Below, in pieces: positions 60,883 through 64,000 of a stretch of 64,000 bases of DNA; the stretch's first letter is position 1; every line of letters starts with the position of its first letter. The stretch comes from Paenibacillus sp. Root52. Lineage in GTDB: Bacteria > Bacillota > Bacilli > Paenibacillales > Paenibacillaceae. A program made the translations under genes and the position numbers. The notes beneath the pieces are model-generated. The model ran no database searches, was not told where the DNA came from, and saw only the letters and a list, made by a program, of their open reading frames with translations. The stretch is from assembly GCF_001426865.1 (NCBI RefSeq), contig NZ_LMFO01000018.1:1-64000 (forward strand), written 5' to 3'.

Positions 60883-61500
60883 TTGAATTTACGGAAATGG
60901 TTTTTCCTATTTTGGACCGCGTTGTTGATCGGTGCGGTGGGATCATTAATAACAGGATTAATGATGATGTTGTTAAATGGAGAAAAAACGAATGGAATTG
61001 CTGATTTTATGTTATATCTGCTCATTCTGTTTGGCTCCGGTATTATGATTAGCGTATATTCGCAGATGGGCTTCTTTGCATATTTAATTTTGAATTATAT
61101 GGGTAAGGGTGTGTTTCCCAAACGCGGCTGGCAAATTGTTCAGATTATATTAACGGTACTAGCTTTGCTTGATGTGATGTTCTTGCGTTTGTTTGTGGGG
61201 GAGGGACGAGAGCCCATATCCGATATTGTCCTTGGACTCATTATTTTGGCAGCAGCAATTGTTACCGCTTACGTAAAGGTCAAGCAAACAAACATTTCTG
61301 CACTTGTGCCGACCCTTTTCTTTATGATTGCCGTTACAGCGGTAGAGACGATTGGAGTATTACGCATCGATTCAAATGCAGCGACCATATTTATTGTGGT
61401 TCCCTTGTTAATGTGTAATGCATACCAAATGCTGATCTTGCACAAATTGGTAGATGCATCTGCCGATCGAGCTGTTACTGGAAAGGTAGAGCAGGCGTGA
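60883..61500 (+). CDS. kbaA: KinB-signalling pathway activation protein KbaA
   Basis: KbaA is a membrane protein needed for KinB input to the sporulation phosphorelay. The 205-residue product has about six hydrophobic segments, starting NLRKWFFLFWTALLIGAVGS, with LILNYMGKGVFPKRGWQIVQ and LLDVMFLRLFVGEGR as family blocks. It starts at TTG after CGGGGGTGG. It is divergent from gerD, as in Bacillus. No kinB is present in this window. Confidence 0.9.
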   Translation: MNLRKWFFLFWTALLIGAVGSLITGLMMMLLNGEKTNGIADFMLYLLILFGSGIMISVYSQMGFFAYLILNYMGKGVFPKRGWQIVQIILTVLALLDVMFLRLFVGEGREPISDIVLGLIILAAAIVTAYVKVKQTNISALVPTLFFMIAVTAVETIGVLRIDSNAATIFIVVPLLMCNAYQMLILHKLVDASADRAVTGKVEQA

Positions 61501-61539
61501 AGTAAGCAGAGGGATGATTTTGTTATAAAAATAAACTCC

Positions 61540-61568
61540 AAAAAGAGCTAACGATGGTTAGCTCTTTT
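61540..61568. terminator. Bidirectional terminator between kbaA and pdaB
   Basis: AAAAGAGCTAAC-GATG-GTTAGCTCTTTT is a perfect 12-bp stem with a tetraloop, preceded by A and followed by T. Confidence 0.93.
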
Positions 61569-61674
61569 CATTTGCACGAATAGCGTGCGATGTGTAATTT
61601 TGATCTATAACGTCATTGCAGTTATTGTAATACTTGAGCAGTACATTGATGTTAGACATAACTTTGGTGGCGTA

Positions 61675-62451
61675 TTATTGTGCACTGGCTTGATCTCGCA
61701 CCTCTGAACCCTTGGTGCTGGAGTGATTCAACAATTCGGAAACAGTGACAAACTCATATCCCTGATTTCGAAGTTTATCGATGATTACAGGTAAGGCTTC
61801 ATGCGTTTGTTTAGAGGAGTCACTAGCATGCAATAGAACGATATCTCCTGGATGAGCTTTGCTGACTACACGATCAACAATGGTCTGTACACCTGGATTT
61901 TTCCAATCTTGAGAATCGGTATCCCATTGTACGACTTGGTAGTTCAAACTACTCGCAACCTGGAGAACACGTTTGTCAAAATCCCCGTTGGGTAGACGTA
62001 ACAAATTCGGTTCTTTGCCCGTTAAATCGGTTAAAATGCTATGAGCTGTCGAAATTTCCTTACGGATCTCTTCCTCTGTCAGGCTGCTATAGTTTTCGTG
62101 TCTGTGTCCATGGCTGCCGATTTCATATCCAGCTTCCTTGATTGAGGTAACAATTTCAGGATGTGTTTTACTCCATGGTGAGGAGAGGAAGAAGGTAGCC
62201 TTTTCGATCTTGTTCTCTTTTAGCACTTTTAGAATGGGCTCTGTTCGCTTATCCCCCCAGCTAATGTCAAACGTAAGTGCAATTACTTTTTTTTCGGTTG
62301 GTACACTGTAGACTGCAGAAGGTGTATCCTCTGAGAACACAGAAACGTTGCCGCTCTCCAGATAGATTATTCCGATAGCAAACACGGCAGCAGCCAGCAC
62401 AATCAGGTAACGTTTGATCTTTTTGCCGCTAAATACATAGAACGAGTTCAT
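61675..62451 (-). CDS. pdaB: Polysaccharide deacetylase PdaB
   Basis: PdaB-family deacetylases are required to maintain spores late in sporulation. The 258-residue product has an N-terminal membrane anchor (YLIVLAAAVFAIGIIYL, 15-31) and a NodB domain: LTFDISWGD (59-67, Asp62 with the family-typical Trp), zinc site SHGHRH (113-118), RLPNGDF near 157 and ILLHASD-type VLLHASD near 215. ATG 62451 has GAGAGGGG about 11 bases upstream. It is divergent from the spoIIM-like gene. Confidence 0.92.
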   Translation of the reverse strand: MNSFYVFSGKKIKRYLIVLAAAVFAIGIIYLESGNVSVFSEDTPSAVYSVPTEKKVIALTFDISWGDKRTEPILKVLKENKIEKATFFLSSPWSKTHPEIVTSIKEAGYEIGSHGHRHENYSSLTEEEIRKEISTAHSILTDLTGKEPNLLRLPNGDFDKRVLQVASSLNYQVVQWDTDSQDWKNPGVQTIVDRVVSKAHPGDIVLLHASDSSKQTHEALPVIIDKLRNQGYEFVTVSELLNHSSTKGSEVRDQASAQ

Positions 62452-62573
62452 TTCAATAAGCGCCCCTCTCCCATAAGAAATGCTTGTTTACTCTCCAATG
62501 TATGCTCGTACTGCTTAGTTATTCGTATATGATGTTTGTTTGTCCATTAAGTTAGTTTACTTAGGAGGTTGTT

Positions 62574-63191
62574 ATGCTTAAATTTAGTACATTTCTGAAA
62601 GATCTGGGTTCCATCCGGAATGCTTTAATCTGGTCGGTCGCACTATTTGTGATTGGCATTAGTGTAGGGTGGGTGAGCACCGGGCCCCTAGAAGAATTAC
62701 TTTTGAATCAAATTGGGGGGTTAAGAGAAGTCAGTGAGCGCTTGGAGCAAGGGGGGAATGTGCAATTAAACTTCTTCCTGTTTATTTTCTTCAACAATGC
62801 GATTAAAAGCGTACTTGTGATCTATGCCGGTATATTCTTTGGCATTCTACCGATAATTTTTCTACTGATCAACGGAATGGTTATTGGGTTCCTTGTGCAC
62901 ACCACGATGAATTATGGAGCAAGTTTCTATGATATCGTTATTAAAGGATTACTCCCGCATGGGATTATCGAAATACCAGTGATCATTATTGCTTGTGCGT
63001 TCGGTCTAAAGTTTGGGGGATTAGCTTCCAAAAGTCTCATGCAGCTAGGTGGATCAAAGAGACACTTGCTTGGTAAGCAGTGGGAAGTGTTTCTGCGTAG
63101 GACGTTGACAGCATCTTGCTGGATCATTATTTTGTTGTTCGTTGCAGCGATCATTGAGAGCACCATTACCTACAGCATCGTCCGAGGATAA
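62574..63191 (+). CDS. spoIIM: Stage II sporulation protein M-family membrane protein
   Basis: SpoIIM is part of the DMP complex for septal peptidoglycan dissolution during engulfment. The 205-residue product is a DUF95/SpoIIM protein with about five membrane helices, including NNAIKSVLVIYAGIFFGILP, LLINGMVIGFLVHT and GLLPHGIIEIPVIIIACAFG, the family signature. ACTTAGGAGG precedes the ATG. In B. subtilis spoIIM lies elsewhere, so this could be a paralogue rather than the true spoIIM. Confidence 0.8.
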   Translation: MLKFSTFLKDLGSIRNALIWSVALFVIGISVGWVSTGPLEELLLNQIGGLREVSERLEQGGNVQLNFFLFIFFNNAIKSVLVIYAGIFFGILPIIFLLINGMVIGFLVHTTMNYGASFYDIVIKGLLPHGIIEIPVIIIACAFGLKFGGLASKSLMQLGGSKRHLLGKQWEVFLRRTLTASCWIIILLFVAAIIESTITYSIVRG

Positions 63192-63395
63192 ATTTGTATG
63201 GAATGACATTCATAATTTTTCTGAAAGTTGACCATAACAATAAAACGGGTTCAGGTACAGCCTCAACGTTAATATGATTGGGGTTGTGCTGCTAACCTTA
63301 CGCGATTCGATAAACGTCTGTTTGCTAGAGGTGTATTACATCAGACAACTACACATGAGCGCGTATTATCCATATGCAGAAAAAGGAGAACTCTA

Positions 63396-63626
63396 ATGCT
63401 GGGTATGCTGTTTAATGATAAGGAATGCAAGGAGCTAGACTATGTACTTCGCAAAGAGCTTGATGAAATGTTATTTGACCTGAGTGATAACCGTCTTGAC
63501 CAAGAAATCAAATACGCTATCGCGAGTCGCTACAAAACGGTATTTCGGATGTATGCACGTTTTGCTCCGCCTAAAGAGTTATCCAAGTACGCGAGGGGCG
63601 GAAAACTAAAAAAATCAAAGCCATGA
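63396..63626 (+). CDS. Small conserved-looking protein of unknown function
   Basis: I cannot assign a function. The 76-residue protein is helical and highly charged, starts MLGMLFNDKECKELDYVLRK and ends with a very basic tail (KYARGGKLKKSKP). No membrane segment or metal motif is seen. AAAAGGAGAA gives a good SD, and codon use resembles the neighbours, so it is probably a real gene. The 204-bp spacer before it has an imperfect hairpin (CAGC-CTCAAC with GTTG-T-GCTG, about 63256-63293). Confidence 0.75.
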   Translation: MLGMLFNDKECKELDYVLRKELDEMLFDLSDNRLDQEIKYAIASRYKTVFRMYARFAPPKELSKYARGGKLKKSKP

Positions 63627-63745
63627 ATGTTGTGCTCATAGTCAATCACCGGTTATTAGGATAAAAGGGGTGCGGCATGTATAGCTAACGCTGTACCTCT
63701 ACATGATGATAGGGAAGAGCAATGAAATAAAATGTCGAAAAAGGG

Positions 63746-63774
63746 TTGACCGTTTCTGATATATATGATAAATT
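63746..63774 (+). promoter_or_regulatory. rRNA operon promoter P1
   Basis: TTGACC (63746-63751), a 17-bp spacer and TAAATT (63769-63774) with TGA before it, a TG-extended -10. Confidence 0.65.
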
Positions 63775-63853
63775 AATTTTCGTTCCTTTTTTAGGACAAG
63801 TTCACCGAAACAAGTGCTGAAATGAAGAGTTTGAAAAGTTATAAAAAAAGTAC

Positions 63854-63882
63854 TTGCAAAAACTTCGGTAACATGATACATT
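63854..63882 (+). promoter_or_regulatory. rRNA operon promoter P2
   Basis: TTGCAA (63854-63859), a 17-bp spacer and TACATT (63877-63882) with TGA before it. The sequence just upstream is A/T-rich (TTATAAAAAAAG). A further TTGACA at 63908 has no matching -10. Confidence 0.6.
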
Positions 63883-63939
63883 ATAAAAGTCGCCGCTGAA
63901 AAAGTGGTTGACACAAAAATGAGTAACTTCATTCAAGTT

Positions 63940-64000
63940 TGATCTTTGAAAACTGAACAACGAGTGAGTAACGATCTTGCTTGCAAGATCGACGCTGAGA
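63940..64000 (+). other. 16S rRNA leader (rRNA operon continues outside window)
   Basis: TGATCTTTGAAAACTGAACAA (from 63941) is the boxA-like leader motif seen before 16S rRNA in Paenibacillus. It is followed by the hairpin CGATCTTGC-TT-GCAAGATCG (63972-63991), probably a boxB or processing stem. The 16S gene itself lies beyond the end. Confidence 0.8.

Noticed and set aside
62462..62520. Sigma-G promoter upstream of pdaB
   Set aside because: GCATA-like and CATA-like elements occur but never with both good sequence and correct spacing.

Overview
The window is a 64 kb core-genome segment of a low-to-mid G+C, endospore-forming Gram-positive bacterium, most likely Paenibacillus or a close relative. 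The evidence is the gene order (ctsR-mcsA-mcsB-clpC-radA-disA ... sigH-secE-nusG-rpoBC-str-S10-spc-alpha ... gerD-kbaA-pdaB), which matches the region between rrn operons near the Bacillus subtilis origin. Sporulation and germination genes (sigH, cwlD, gerD, kbaA, pdaB, spoIIM-like), protein arginine kinase and TTG/GTG starts with strong Shine-Dalgarno (SD) sites fit too. The window opens inside a 5S rRNA and closes in the promoter/leader of another rRNA operon, so it is one complete inter-rrn segment. I saw no insertion sequences, prophage, CRISPR array or tRNA genes.

Layout: (1) 1-1622, 5S end, terminator and a lone Eis-like GNAT acetyltransferase. (2) 1675-6846, the CtsR-regulated heat-shock operon ctsR-mcsA-mcsB-clpC with a textbook CtsR box at the promoter. 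(3) 7056-14858, radA, disA, pssA, a small minus-strand gene, yacL, ispD, ispF, gltX. (4) 14930-19529, a T-box leader (probable Cys specifier) before cysE-cysS-mrnC-rlmB-rae1. (5) 19700-24734, sigH, then rpmG-secE-nusG-rplK-rplA and an L10 leader with rplJ-rplL, then an RsmC-like methyltransferase. (6) 24790-37404, rpoB-rpoC, an L7Ae-like gene, rpsL-rpsG-fusA-tuf. (7) 37677-53166, the S10/spc/alpha ribosomal protein superoperon with secY, adk, map, infA, rpmJ and rpoA. (8) 53323-55155, truA, rplM, rpsI. (9) 55754-57870, assimilatory sulfate genes cysH and sat behind an unusually long ORF-free gap. (10) 57940-63626, cwlD, salA/mrp, gerD (minus), kbaA, pdaB (minus), spoIIM-like and a small unknown. 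(11) 63746-64000, rrn promoters and leader.

The genes form an information-processing core: transcription (rpoA, rpoB, rpoC, nusG, sigH), translation (about 30 ribosomal proteins, EF-G, EF-Tu, IF1, GluRS, CysRS, Map), secretion (secE, secY), RNA maturation (mrnC, rlmB, truA, rae1), proteostasis (ctsR operon), DNA repair and c-di-AMP (radA, disA), and sulfur/cysteine supply (cysE, cysH, sat).

I found no obviously novel multi-gene system; the coding content is ordinary. The points worth a second look are mostly non-coding: a three-copy tandem hairpin repeat between infA and rpmJ, leader hairpins before rpoB and between rpoB/rpoC and secY/adk, a perfect palindrome in a possible clpC promoter, a poly(A) tract before rplL, and a recurrent TG-extended promoter style on translation genes. 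One coding oddity is Arg at position 56 of S12, the residue whose Lys-to-Arg change gives streptomycin resistance elsewhere. All calls come from reading the sequence; no database search was run.
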